From Flavobacteriales bacterium UBA6057 (lineage in GTDB: Bacteria; Bacteroidota; Bacteroidia; Flavobacteriales_G; Salibacteraceae), in contig DIYJ01000020.1 in NCBI GenBank assembly GCA_002428995.1, positions 241,063 through 305,062 on the forward strand: a stretch of 64,000 nucleotides of DNA, given 5' to 3'. Under the pieces are notes generated by a model, which made no database searches, was not told the origin of the DNA, and saw only the letters and a list, made by a program, of their open reading frames with translations. The translations under genes and the position numbers were made by a program. Below, in pieces: positions 24,311 to 31,846 of the stretch; position 1 is the stretch's first letter, and every line of letters begins with the position of its first letter.

Positions 24311-27300
24311 CAACTGGCGCACCCTCAGGTGAATTTTAGTCCCCGCATTCGGTGCTGATTGCCAGTCTATCTCCGCGCCCATTTGGCGTGCGCGCTCGTT
24401 CATGTTGTCCAGCCCGTAATGTCCTTCTTTTCTGGCCTGAGGGTCAAAGCCTACACCATCATCGATGATCCACAATTCAAAGCCGCTTGCAGATGCGATG
24501 AATTCAACCGTGACGTTTTTGGCTGCAGCATGCTTGACCGTATTGTGAATGGCTTCCTGGCAAATGCGGAACAGATGTAATGCTGCACCCGGAGGAAGCA
24601 GGTGTTGACGGTCGCCTGAGATATTGATTTTCCATGCCGGTCCATTGGCTACATCGAGGTGCTTGCGACAGTATTCTTCAAGCTTCAGGCGAAACTCCTC
24701 AATGGAAACTTCGCTTTTGTTGATTACCCAAATCGCCTCTCTAAGTTGCTGCATGGTACCTCGCGCAAACTCGCCTAACTCGTTGATTTCATCCGAAGCC
24801 TTTTGTACACCCGCCCTTGATGTTTGATAGGAAAGATTGTCCAGAGAACTGATCATGTAGGTGATCTGGCTGCCAACGTTGTCGTGCAGATCTCTGGAGA
24901 TTCGCTCACGTTCCAGCTGAATGCGTTCTCGTGTTTCGAGTTCCTGCAATTGCTTGCGATACCGCCTGCGCGCCACGAAGCGGGCCACGCCAGCCACGGC
25001 CACAAAAAGCGTCAACAACGCTACCAACCGAAACCACCACGTTTCATAAAACGGTGGCAAAACCACAATGGGAATCTCCAATGGTTTTGCCGCCAACGAA
25101 CCGTCCGGATACGTTGCCTTTGTTCGAAACGTATAATCTCCCGGTGGCAAACTGGAATAGCTCGCCAGTCTCTGATCTGTAGCCACCTCCACCCACTCCT
25201 GATCAAAGCCTGACATTTGATAGAAGTATCGAATGTCGCTGGCGTTTGCAAAATTCAACGCACTGAAGCGCAGCGAAAGCACTCGTTCGGCTGGAGATAA
25301 CCTGAGCGAGCGAATCTCCTCCAATGGCTGATCGCGAAACGTGGCCTTGGAGCTTCGATAATCTTCATAATTCACGCGTAAATCAGTCAATGCAATCTGC
25401 GGAAGGTGGAAGCTGCGTTGGCCATGAATCGAGTCAGGATGAAAAAAGAGCAGACCATCCACCGTACCGAAATACATCCAACCATCCTCGTCCTGGAAGG
25501 AGCTGTGCATCGTAAACTCCTGATTTCGCAGGCCTGAAGAGGCATCTATATTGAGAATGCTTGCCTCCTTCAGATTGTACAGCGAAAGGCCCTGGTTTGT
25601 GGCAATCCACAATCGATCGCGATGATCCTTGGCTACTTCTTCGATGACATGACCCGAAAGACCGGTGCTTTCGTCCAGCGTGCGCAACACATTCATGTTT
25701 GCATCCACCTCGGCTAAACCACGGTCATACATTCCAACATAGAGCTTATCGCCCAATGGAATCGCACTGCTGCAAATGCTAAAGGGCAACGTACTCCGAT
25801 CACCGGGAATTGATTCTACCACTGAACTGACGGATGGGCCTGGCCCGCTGATCGAAAACCGATGAACGCCCTGCGAATGACAAACGATCACCTCATCGCC
25901 AAGAGCTGCGACCGACATACAGTAACTGGATGTCCCCCATTCGCGGTCTTTCCTTTCAAAGGCATCTGCATCAGATGCTTTGTAAAAGAGTCCGGCATAC
26001 GTTGCTGCCCAAATCCCGCCTTGCGCATCCTCCGCCACAGAAACAATGTCTTCCAAAAGTCCGGCCCATTCCTCCCGCGTCTCAGTTCGTGGATCATACG
26101 TCACCAAGCCATCTCTGCTGGTGGCCATCCACATCCGGCCATCGCGGCCTTCCAATACATCTCTCACTGGCCCCAGGTCACGCAGTTTTTCTGGGGTCTG
26201 GCCTTCTGGCAATCTTGAATCGATGGGATTAAAGGCTGGAAAAGTCACCACACCTCCGGCTGTGCCGACCCAGAGATCACCATTACGCCTTTTGAAGGCG
26301 CACCAAACCAGTGCATCAGGCAGTTCGTTCGCCTCCTTTCGATGAACCAGGTAGCGCAGGTTCTGCCAGTTGGGGTCATGAATGTTCAACCCACGATTGG
26401 CGTTGCCTACCCAGATTCGCCCTTCCCGATCCTTGAATATGCCATGCACAAAATGGTAGTTGAGGGAATAAGGATCGTCCGGATTCTGAGCGTAGTGTTC
26501 TTTGACGCTGTCGGGATAAGCCTCATTCATTAGAAAGAGTCCCACATCCGTTCCCAGCCAGAGCGTTCCATCAATCAAGGCGAGCGAGTTGGTGTAAGCG
26601 ATGGTATCGCAGCCAGGAAACCGATGCAGCTCCAGTTCTTGTGATTCGGGATCAAACGAGAAGAGTCCTCCTGACAGCACCCACCACTTATCCCTGCCTT
26701 GTAGAATCTCGTAATTCGAAAGCTTGATGCCTTCCCATCGCCCGGATAAGGGAATCGGATGCCTGCCCTGTTCGTTGTTCCAATACAGTGAGTCGGACGA
26801 CAACTCGAGGAAATTCGAACCCTCTGAAAAACCGAGTGCAACGATGTGACGGGAAGAAAAGCTGCTGTGCAAGGGTTCTGTATGGAACTCATTCACCCAC
26901 TTCCACTCGGATAGCTTTGAGAGCGATCGGACCCGGCTTCGCACCAACGCATACACACTATCACCAACAGGATAAATATTGCGCACCGTTTGGTGCAGGG
27001 CATCGGCCTGGTGATAGAACTTGATGAATCCGTTTTTTTCGCGGTCGTAGTAATTCAAGCCATTTCGAGTCCCCACCCAGAGATCACCTTCATGATCAAT
27101 GCTGAGCGCGGTGATGAAGTTATCGGACAGTGAAGTGGAGTCTTCAGGATTGCTGCGAAACACTTTCATTTCGTAGCCATCGTAGCGGACAAGTCCGTCC
27201 TGAGTTCCAATCCAAAGAAAACCTGCCGAGTCTTGAGCAAAGCACTCCACCGAATTCTGAGGAAGCCCATCCGCTGTGGTAAGGTGCAAGAATCTTCTGC

Positions 27301-27379
27301 CTTGCGCATAGCTCTGGAAGCTTCCGAGCACTGCGAAAAGGAGAAAAATAATGCGGACTATTGTGTGGCGGGCAAACAA
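24302..27379 (-). CDS. Hybrid-type propeller sensor histidine kinase (Reg_prop, Y_Y_Y, HisKA_3, HATPase)
   Basis: The 1025-residue protein has a signal peptide (IIFLLFAVLGSFQSYAQG), then two seven-bladed propellers made of Reg_prop repeats to about residue 640. Typical blades are LPQNSVECFAQDSAGFLWIG, DHEGDLWVGTRNGLNYYD and KDREGRIWVGNANRGLNIHD. A Y_Y_Y domain follows (about 690-770, FYQMSGFDQEWVEVATDQR), then one membrane helix (about 780-805), a HisKA_3 domain with phospho-acceptor H832 in ISRDLHDNVGSQIT, and an HATPase_c domain (TVKHAAAKNVTVEF, IIDDGVGFDPQ, YGLDNMNERA). No receiver or AraC domain is fused, unlike the Bacteroides polysaccharide sensors, so it needs a separate regulator, probably the one at 21774-22466. 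The start appears to be TTG 27379. Confidence 0.9.
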   Translation of the reverse strand: MFARHTIVRIIFLLFAVLGSFQSYAQGRRFLHLTTADGLPQNSVECFAQDSAGFLWIGTQDGLVRYDGYEMKVFRSNPEDSTSLSDNFITALSIDHEGDLWVGTRNGLNYYDREKNGFIKFYHQADALHQTVRNIYPVGDSVYALVRSRVRSLSKLSEWKWVNEFHTEPLHSSFSSRHIVALGFSEGSNFLELSSDSLYWNNEQGRHPIPLSGRWEGIKLSNYEILQGRDKWWVLSGGLFSFDPESQELELHRFPGCDTIAYTNSLALIDGTLWLGTDVGLFLMNEAYPDSVKEHYAQNPDDPYSLNYHFVHGIFKDREGRIWVGNANRGLNIHDPNWQNLRYLVHRKEANELPDALVWCAFKRRNGDLWVGTAGGVVTFPAFNPIDSRLPEGQTPEKLRDLGPVRDVLEGRDGRMWMATSRDGLVTYDPRTETREEWAGLLEDIVSVAEDAQGGIWAATYAGLFYKASDADAFERKDREWGTSSYCMSVAALGDEVIVCHSQGVHRFSISGPGPSVSSVVESIPGDRSTLPFSICSSAIPLGDKLYVGMYDRGLAEVDANMNVLRTLDESTGLSGHVIEEVAKDHRDRLWIATNQGLSLYNLKEASILNIDASSGLRNQEFTMHSSFQDEDGWMYFGTVDGLLFFHPDSIHGQRSFHLPQIALTDLRVNYEDYRSSKATFRDQPLEEIRSLRLSPAERVLSLRFSALNFANASDIRYFYQMSGFDQEWVEVATDQRLASYSSLPPGDYTFRTKATYPDGSLAAKPLEIPIVVLPPFYETWWFRLVALLTLFVAVAGVARFVARRRYRKQLQELETRERIQLERERISRDLHDNVGSQITYMISSLDNLSYQTSRAGVQKASDEINELGEFARGTMQQLREAIWVINKSEVSIEEFRLKLEEYCRKHLDVANGPAWKINISGDRQHLLPPGAALHLFRICQEAIHNTVKHAAAKNVTVEFIASASGFELWIIDDGVGFDPQARKEGHYGLDNMNERARQMGAEIDWQSAPNAGTKIHLRVRQLSE

Positions 27380-27423
27380 GAGCGAAACTGTAGGATCATT
27401 ACAAAAATCACAAAATCAAACGC

Positions 27424-27879
27424 ATGGAAGGCATTATCATTCGTCCAGGGGAAAAACAAGATATTCCGGATTTGCTGAGGTTGATCCAGGAATTAGCGGA
27501 GTATGAAAAAGAACCCGATGCGGTGATTGTGACTGAAGCCATTCTCACAGAAGACGCGTTCGGTACCAACCCGGCATTTGAGTTTTTTGTGGCTGAGCTT
27601 GACGGAAGGGTTCAAGGCATTGCACTCTATTGCTATCCCTACTCCACCTGGAAAGGTCGCTACCTCTACCTGGAAGATTTAGTGGTGAGCCAGGCGGCTC
27701 GAGGCAAAGGCATCGGTTCTATGTTGTTTGAAGCTGTGGTGGAAAAGGCAAAAACCACTGGAGTGAAGCGAATGGGCTGGCAGGTGCTGGACTGGAACGA
27801 ACCTGCGATCAAATTCTACGAGAAGTACGGAGCTGACCTGAGCAGCGAATGGCTGAACGGGCGTTTGTATTTCGAGTAG
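27424..27879 (+). CDS. GNAT N-acetyltransferase (spermidine/spermine acetyltransferase-like)
   Basis: The 151-residue GNAT protein has the layout of eukaryotic SSAT-like enzymes: IIIRPGEKQDIPDLLRLIQE then LAEYEKEPDAV at the N-terminus, ALYCYPYSTWKGRYLYLEDL in the core, VVSQAARGKGIGSMLFEAV as acetyl-CoA site (RGKGIG), and a C-terminal MGWQVLDWNEPAIKFYEKYG. SSAT enzymes acetylate polyamines, but bacterial relatives can act on other small amines. It is divergent from the histidine kinase with a gap of 44 bases and is followed by a large palindrome. Confidence 0.88.
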   Translation: MEGIIIRPGEKQDIPDLLRLIQELAEYEKEPDAVIVTEAILTEDAFGTNPAFEFFVAELDGRVQGIALYCYPYSTWKGRYLYLEDLVVSQAARGKGIGSMLFEAVVEKAKTTGVKRMGWQVLDWNEPAIKFYEKYGADLSSEWLNGRLYFE

Positions 27880-27889
27880 CGGGGAAAAG

Positions 27890-27978
27890 ATGATCAGATA
27901 ATTAGAAAATCAGTTGATTAGATGATGTGCACCGAAGCGTCATTATCTAATGATCTAATCAACTGATTTTCTGATCAT
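27890..27978. repeat. Intergenic palindrome with 8-bp internal periodicity
   Basis: The left arm is a series of 8-mers of the form nnnATnAG (27890 ATGATCAG, ATAATTAG, AAAATCAG, TTGATTAG, ending 27921). The right arm is the complementary series CTnATnnn (27947 CTAATGAT, CTAATCAA, CTGATTTT, CTGATCAT, ending 27978). Twenty bases (27904-27923) pair perfectly with 27953-27972, and the outermost units also match. The loop is about 29 bases. No T-run follows in either orientation, so a simple terminator is unlikely. From general memory, AT-rich palindromes with 8-base periodicity occur between genes in other Bacteroidota; their role is unknown to me. Confidence 0.8.
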
Positions 27979-27985
27979 TCATTTA

Positions 27986-28030
27986 AGTAACCATTTGGTT
28001 AGTCACTATTTAGTTAGTCACTAAATACTT
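27986..28030 (+). repeat. Three tandem 15-bp repeats in front of the STAND ATPase gene
   Basis: AGTAACCATTTGGTT (27986-28000), AGTCACTATTTAGTT (28001-28015) and AGTCACTAAATACTT (28016-28030) are head-to-tail with no spacer. Units two and three share GTTAGTCACTA in register; unit one is more diverged. The third unit runs into the -7 element TACCTTTG at 28030-28037, so bound protein would cover the promoter. A role as operator is inferred. Confidence 0.7.
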
Positions 28031-28037
28031 ACCTTTG
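28030..28037 (+). promoter_or_regulatory. Candidate -7 element for the ATPase gene (near-leaderless)
   Basis: TACCTTTG is an exact TAnnTTTG match, identical to the ispG and cyoE elements. It ends 5 bases before ATG 28043. Confidence 0.5.
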
Positions 28038-28042
28038 ATCGT

Positions 28043-29188
28043 ATGTCGAAGGAAGTTTCTCCGTTTGGCTTTGGCCAGGTAGCCAGTGGACAGTCGTTTG
28101 TGAATCGTGAAAGGGAATTGGACAAGCTAGCGCTTAATTTCCGAAGCAACTTACACACTGTTCTGCTATCACCGAGGCGTTGGGGAAAGACATCCCTGGT
28201 GATGCGGGCAGCACAGCAGTTTGAAAGGGAACACTCCAGACACCGGGTTTGTCATATCGACTTGTACAATGTGTATTCTGAAGACGAGTTCTATCGATTA
28301 CTCTCCAAAGCCTTATTGAAGGCAACTTCCACTAAAATGGAAGGTTGGATCAAAAACGCTACCTCCTTCCTCGGCAAGCTGAAACCGGTGATTAAGGTTG
28401 GAGACTCCATGCAGGAGTTTGAACTTGGTTTTGACGTAGAGCTTAAAGAAGACGACTATCAGGAAATACTCGACCTTCCCGAAAGAATAGCCAAGGATCA
28501 AGGTCTGAAAATCGTCATTGCCCTTGATGAGTTTCAGAACTGCACCCGATTCAACAATGCCCTTCTATTTCAGCAACGATTGCGTGCACATTGGCAACAT
28601 CACAAGCACGTGAGCTATTGCCTCTACGGAAGTCACCGCAGCATGCTCATGGAGCTTTTCGAAAAACAATCGATGCCTTTCTTCAAGTTTGGTGAGGTGA
28701 TCTATCTTCAGAAAATTGCCCCTGAACACTGGGAGAGATATGTCCCCGCGCGCTTCAAAAAAACCGGAAAGACCATCAGCGTGGAGTTAGTTCGAAAACT
28801 ACTCGACACTGCGAACAACCATCCTTACTACGTTCAGTACATGAGCCATCTGCTATGGACTAAAGTACCCGGAGGCAGCGAAGCCACCGAAGAGCAACTG
28901 ACTGACGCCATGACTGAACTCTTCCAGCATCAACGTCCTCTTTACCTTCATCTCATGGATGGTTTGAGCCCTAAGCAGGTAAATTTCCTTCGTGCCCTCA
29001 TGAAAGGTGAAGAAGAACTGAGCTCCCAAAAGGTGTTGAGAAAATACGAGCTTGGCTCTTCCGCAAACGTGGTAAAGATTAAAGAAGCACTGGAGCGAAA
29101 AGAGATCATCGACACTGCCATGGGTGAATTAATGCTCGTTGATCCGCTTTTTGGAACATGGCTCAAAACTGACTTTTTCAAACCCTAA
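28043..29188 (+). CDS. STAND-type AAA ATPase (archaeal-ATPase/ATPase_2 family) with C-terminal winged helix
   Basis: The 381-residue protein starts FVNRERELDKLALNFRSNLH, then has the Walker A box SPRRWGKTSLVMRA (P-loop G-K-T preceded by RRW), Walker B VIALDEFQN and a sensor-like YCLYGSHRSMLMELF. The C-terminal part (about residues 270-381) looks like a winged helix (LSPKQVNFLRALM, then SSANVVKIKEALERKEII). This matches the archaeal-ATPase/MNS-like STAND group, proteins that bind ATP and are thought to act as regulators or as components of mobile or conflict elements; their targets are usually unknown. The gene has three tandem repeats at its promoter and ends 3 bases before lysC. Confidence 0.85.
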   Translation: MSKEVSPFGFGQVASGQSFVNRERELDKLALNFRSNLHTVLLSPRRWGKTSLVMRAAQQFEREHSRHRVCHIDLYNVYSEDEFYRLLSKALLKATSTKMEGWIKNATSFLGKLKPVIKVGDSMQEFELGFDVELKEDDYQEILDLPERIAKDQGLKIVIALDEFQNCTRFNNALLFQQRLRAHWQHHKHVSYCLYGSHRSMLMELFEKQSMPFFKFGEVIYLQKIAPEHWERYVPARFKKTGKTISVELVRKLLDTANNHPYYVQYMSHLLWTKVPGGSEATEEQLTDAMTELFQHQRPLYLHLMDGLSPKQVNFLRALMKGEEELSSQKVLRKYELGSSANVVKIKEALERKEIIDTAMGELMLVDPLFGTWLKTDFFKP

Positions 29189-29191
29189 CGC

Positions 29192-30460
29192 ATGATCGTA
29201 TTCAAATTCGGTGGGGCTTCTGTGAAAGATGCAGAAGCGGTTCAGAACCTCAGGCAAATCCTTGAAACAAAAAAGGATCAGGAACTGCTTATTGTGACAA
29301 GCGCCATGGATAAAACCACCAACTGGTTGGAGAAAGTGGTCAATGAGTTCATGGGTAAGGGAGATTGGAAACCCTCCCTGGAAAGAGTATTTGAATTTCA
29401 TCTCAGCCATTTAAGTGCATTGATGGAAGAAAACAGCGGATCAGCGCATGATACGCTGGAGAAGATCAAGCACTATGCTTTCACATTCCTGGAGCAGGAC
29501 GAGGGTTCGGATTATGACTTTGTCTACGATCAAATCGTGTCGCTGGGTGAGATCCTCTCTACCAAAATTATTGCGAGCTACCTTGAAAAAGAGGGACTTC
29601 CCATTGAATGGACGGACGCCAGAAAACTGGTTCACACCAACAACAACTACCGCGATGCCCGGGTGAACTGGGATGAGACGGAAAAGCGAATTCAAGATTT
29701 CTGGAAGCAGAAAAAAAAGCGCATGGTGCTCACTCAGGGATTCATTGGCGGTGGCGACCACAAGCGAATGACGACATTGGGACGAGAGGGATCAGACTTT
29801 TCTGCGGCCATTTTTGCCTTCTGCCTTGACGCAGAATCGGTAACGATCTGGAAAGATGTACCGGGCATGCTTAACGCAGATCCTAAGCACTTTTCAAATA
29901 CATCACTGCTGGAAAACATCTCCTACCGGGAGGCGATTGAATTGAGCTACTTCGGTGCATCAGTGATCCATCCAAAAACGATCAAACCGCTGGAAAACAA
30001 GCAGATTCCGCTTTACGTCAAGAGCTTTATCACGCCATCGGAACCTGGATCACTGATCAATCATAACACCTCGGAAGACAGTAAAATCCCGAGCTACATT
30101 TTCAAAACGGATCAGGTACTCGTGTCCATTTCTACAAGGGACTTTTCCTTCATTGTAGAAGAACACATCAGCGACTTGTTCAGTCGCTTTGCCAAACACC
30201 GGCTGAATATCCAAACGATGCAAAACTCGGCCATCAGTTTTTCGGTGAGTGTCTCCAACGACAAACCAAGGATTCAGGCTTTGATCAATGATCTTAAAGA
30301 GGACTATCAGGTGCTCTACAACGATGGCTTGGAGCTTATGACCATTCGCCATTTCAACGAAGGCGTAGTGGATGAACTGGTAAAGGGTAAGGAGATACTG
30401 CTCGAACAGAAAACACGTCACACCATGCGCCTGCTCATGCGGGACGGAAACGCTCAATGA
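29192..30460 (+). CDS. lysC: Aspartate kinase
   Basis: Aspartokinase phosphorylates aspartate as the first step toward lysine, threonine, methionine and diaminopimelate. The 422-residue monofunctional enzyme starts MIVFKFGGASVKDAEAVQNL (kinase KFGG motif), with LTQGFIGGGDHKRMTTLGRE and GSDFSAAIFAFCL as the substrate and ATP region, and a C-terminal regulatory part with ACT-like segments (ILVSISTRDFSF is represented here by VLVSISTRDFSFIVEE). It begins only 3 bases after the STAND ATPase stop, so it is probably transcribed with it. The last 26 bases overlap the convergent dehydrogenase gene. Confidence 0.93.
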   Translation: MIVFKFGGASVKDAEAVQNLRQILETKKDQELLIVTSAMDKTTNWLEKVVNEFMGKGDWKPSLERVFEFHLSHLSALMEENSGSAHDTLEKIKHYAFTFLEQDEGSDYDFVYDQIVSLGEILSTKIIASYLEKEGLPIEWTDARKLVHTNNNYRDARVNWDETEKRIQDFWKQKKKRMVLTQGFIGGGDHKRMTTLGREGSDFSAAIFAFCLDAESVTIWKDVPGMLNADPKHFSNTSLLENISYREAIELSYFGASVIHPKTIKPLENKQIPLYVKSFITPSEPGSLINHNTSEDSKIPSYIFKTDQVLVSISTRDFSFIVEEHISDLFSRFAKHRLNIQTMQNSAISFSVSVSNDKPRIQALINDLKEDYQVLYNDGLELMTIRHFNEGVVDELVKGKEILLEQKTRHTMRLLMRDGNAQ

Positions 30461-31379
30461 TCTTATGGGCCAAGATGCTGCTGAGCTTTTGGTACGACTG
30501 TTTTGTCAATCCAGCTGTGTGTGGAGTGAGGATCACCTGTGGATGTCTGGCCAGTCGTTCAGCACTTGACGGAAGGTCACCCAATGCAGGCATTTTCAGG
30601 TTTTCGGTTTCGAATTCAAGGACATCGAGGCAAGCTCCCATCATCCGGCCATCATCCAGTGCGTCCAACACATCAGCTGTGTTCACAATCTTCCCCCTTG
30701 AAGTATTGATGAGGTAGAACGGTTTCCTGAAGCGATCGATCCAGGCTTTGCTCACCAGCATACGCGTCTCAGCGTTCATTGGTAGATGAAGGCTAACCAC
30801 ATCCGCTTGATCATAGACTTCTTCCATGCTTGCTTCCCGTACCCAGGTATTGCCATAACCTTCTTTGTACTTGTCAAAAGCGAGGCGTTCAATGTCAAAA
30901 CCAGAGATCACCTTCCCGAAAGCGGAACCGGTGTTTCCATAGCCGATGATTGCCACGGTCTTTCCTTCCAATTCTTCGCCTTCGTTTTTCTTTCGCAGCC
31001 ATTCTCCCTTTCTCACTTCGCGGTCGGCAATGGGCAGATGATTGAAGAGTGCCAGCAGCATTCCCAGCGCTTGCTCTGCTACTGCCTGTCTGTTTCCTTC
31101 TGGCGAACTGAGAACTTCGATTCCACGGGCCTTGGCGGCTTCCCGATCGATGTGTTCCAACCCTGCACCCACACGGCCGATGAACCTGAGATTAGGCGCC
31201 TTGTCCATCATCTCGGCATCTACACGAAACCGACTTCTGAGCACCAGACCTTCAGCGGTTTCCAGCTCTGTTGAAATTTTCGCATCGTCAGCTTTGGAAA
31301 GGTTGTGGCACTCAAATCCAGACTTATCGAGAAGCTCTTCCAGGATAGGGTGTATGGTATCAACGATCAGGACCTTCAT
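30435..31379 (-). CDS. D-2-hydroxyacid dehydrogenase (phosphoglycerate dehydrogenase-like)
   Basis: The 314-residue NAD-dependent enzyme of the SerA/D-isomer-specific dehydrogenase family has the Rossmann motif VAIIGYGNTGSAFGK (GxGxxG, about residues 144-158). The catalytic Arg lies in LINTSRGKIV, Glu in LDVLEFETEN and His in ILTPHTAGLT. It lacks the C-terminal ACT domain of long SerA proteins. In Bacteroidota a similar short form sits next to mgtE and rsmA, as here. Possible substrates are 3-phosphoglycerate, glyoxylate or hydroxypyruvate; the sequence does not decide. Its ATG overlaps the OmpA gene stop as ATGA. Confidence 0.9.
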   Translation of the reverse strand: MKVLIVDTIHPILEELLDKSGFECHNLSKADDAKISTELETAEGLVLRSRFRVDAEMMDKAPNLRFIGRVGAGLEHIDREAAKARGIEVLSSPEGNRQAVAEQALGMLLALFNHLPIADREVRKGEWLRKKNEGEELEGKTVAIIGYGNTGSAFGKVISGFDIERLAFDKYKEGYGNTWVREASMEEVYDQADVVSLHLPMNAETRMLVSKAWIDRFRKPFYLINTSRGKIVNTADVLDALDDGRMMGACLDVLEFETENLKMPALGDLPSSAERLARHPQVILTPHTAGLTKQSYQKLSSILAHKIIERFRPA

Positions 31380-31846
31380 TCTTCCTCCTTCACAGCCACC
31401 ACCTTCACCTCTGCCCTGCGGTTCTTTTGATGAGCGGCTTCTACTTCAATGGCTGTAGGAAGCGATTCAATCACTGCCTCACTGATGATGGGTTCTGAAT
31501 ATCCTCGATTGAGTGCAGAAACCCGTTCAGAGGAAACTCCCTGCCCGAGCAGATAGTTGCGAATTGTGTCCGCACGCTGTTGGCCCAGTAAGGTGTCCTC
31601 ATTTATGGCCGTATGACCAACAATTTCAATGATCAGCTCAGAATTCTTTTCCATAATCTGCCACAAGGCGCGCAGAATTCGCTCATCCTGGATGGTGTCG
31701 GTGTACTGGTTTTTGTCGTTGTATCCTCGGTTGGCATCTGCAAACTGAATGCTGTTGGGCGCAAAAGAGAAGTGAGGCAATCTGCGGCCTTGCGCTACGG
31801 CTGTGAGCAGGAAAAGGCTAAGCAGTAAAGTCAGAACAGCCCTCAT
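31376..31846 (-). CDS. OmpA-family protein, small secreted form
   Basis: The 156-residue protein has a short signal peptide (AVLTLLLSLFLLTAVAQG) followed by one OmpA-like peptidoglycan-binding domain. The domain carries IQDERILRALWQIMEKNSEL, IIEIVGHTAINEDTLLGQQR and the C-terminal AAHQKNRRAEVKVV (the conserved NRR, binding meso-diaminopimelate peptide stems in OmpA). No beta-barrel is fused, so it is probably periplasmic. It overlaps mgtE (upstream) and the dehydrogenase (downstream) by 4 bases each, so the three genes are translationally linked although their functions differ. Confidence 0.88.
   Translation of the reverse strand: MRAVLTLLLSLFLLTAVAQGRRLPHFSFAPNSIQFADANRGYNDKNQYTDTIQDERILRALWQIMEKNSELIIEIVGHTAINEDTLLGQQRADTIRNYLLGQGVSSERVSALNRGYSEPIISEAVIESLPTAIEVEAAHQKNRRAEVKVVAVKEEE

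Noticed and set aside
27890..27978. Rho-independent terminator for the acetyltransferase gene
   Set aside because: The stem is long and AT-rich but no T-run follows in the plus direction; the sequence after the right arm is mixed.
27890..28030. CRISPR array
   Set aside because: The units are 8 and 15 bp long and contiguous; there are no spacers and no cas genes.
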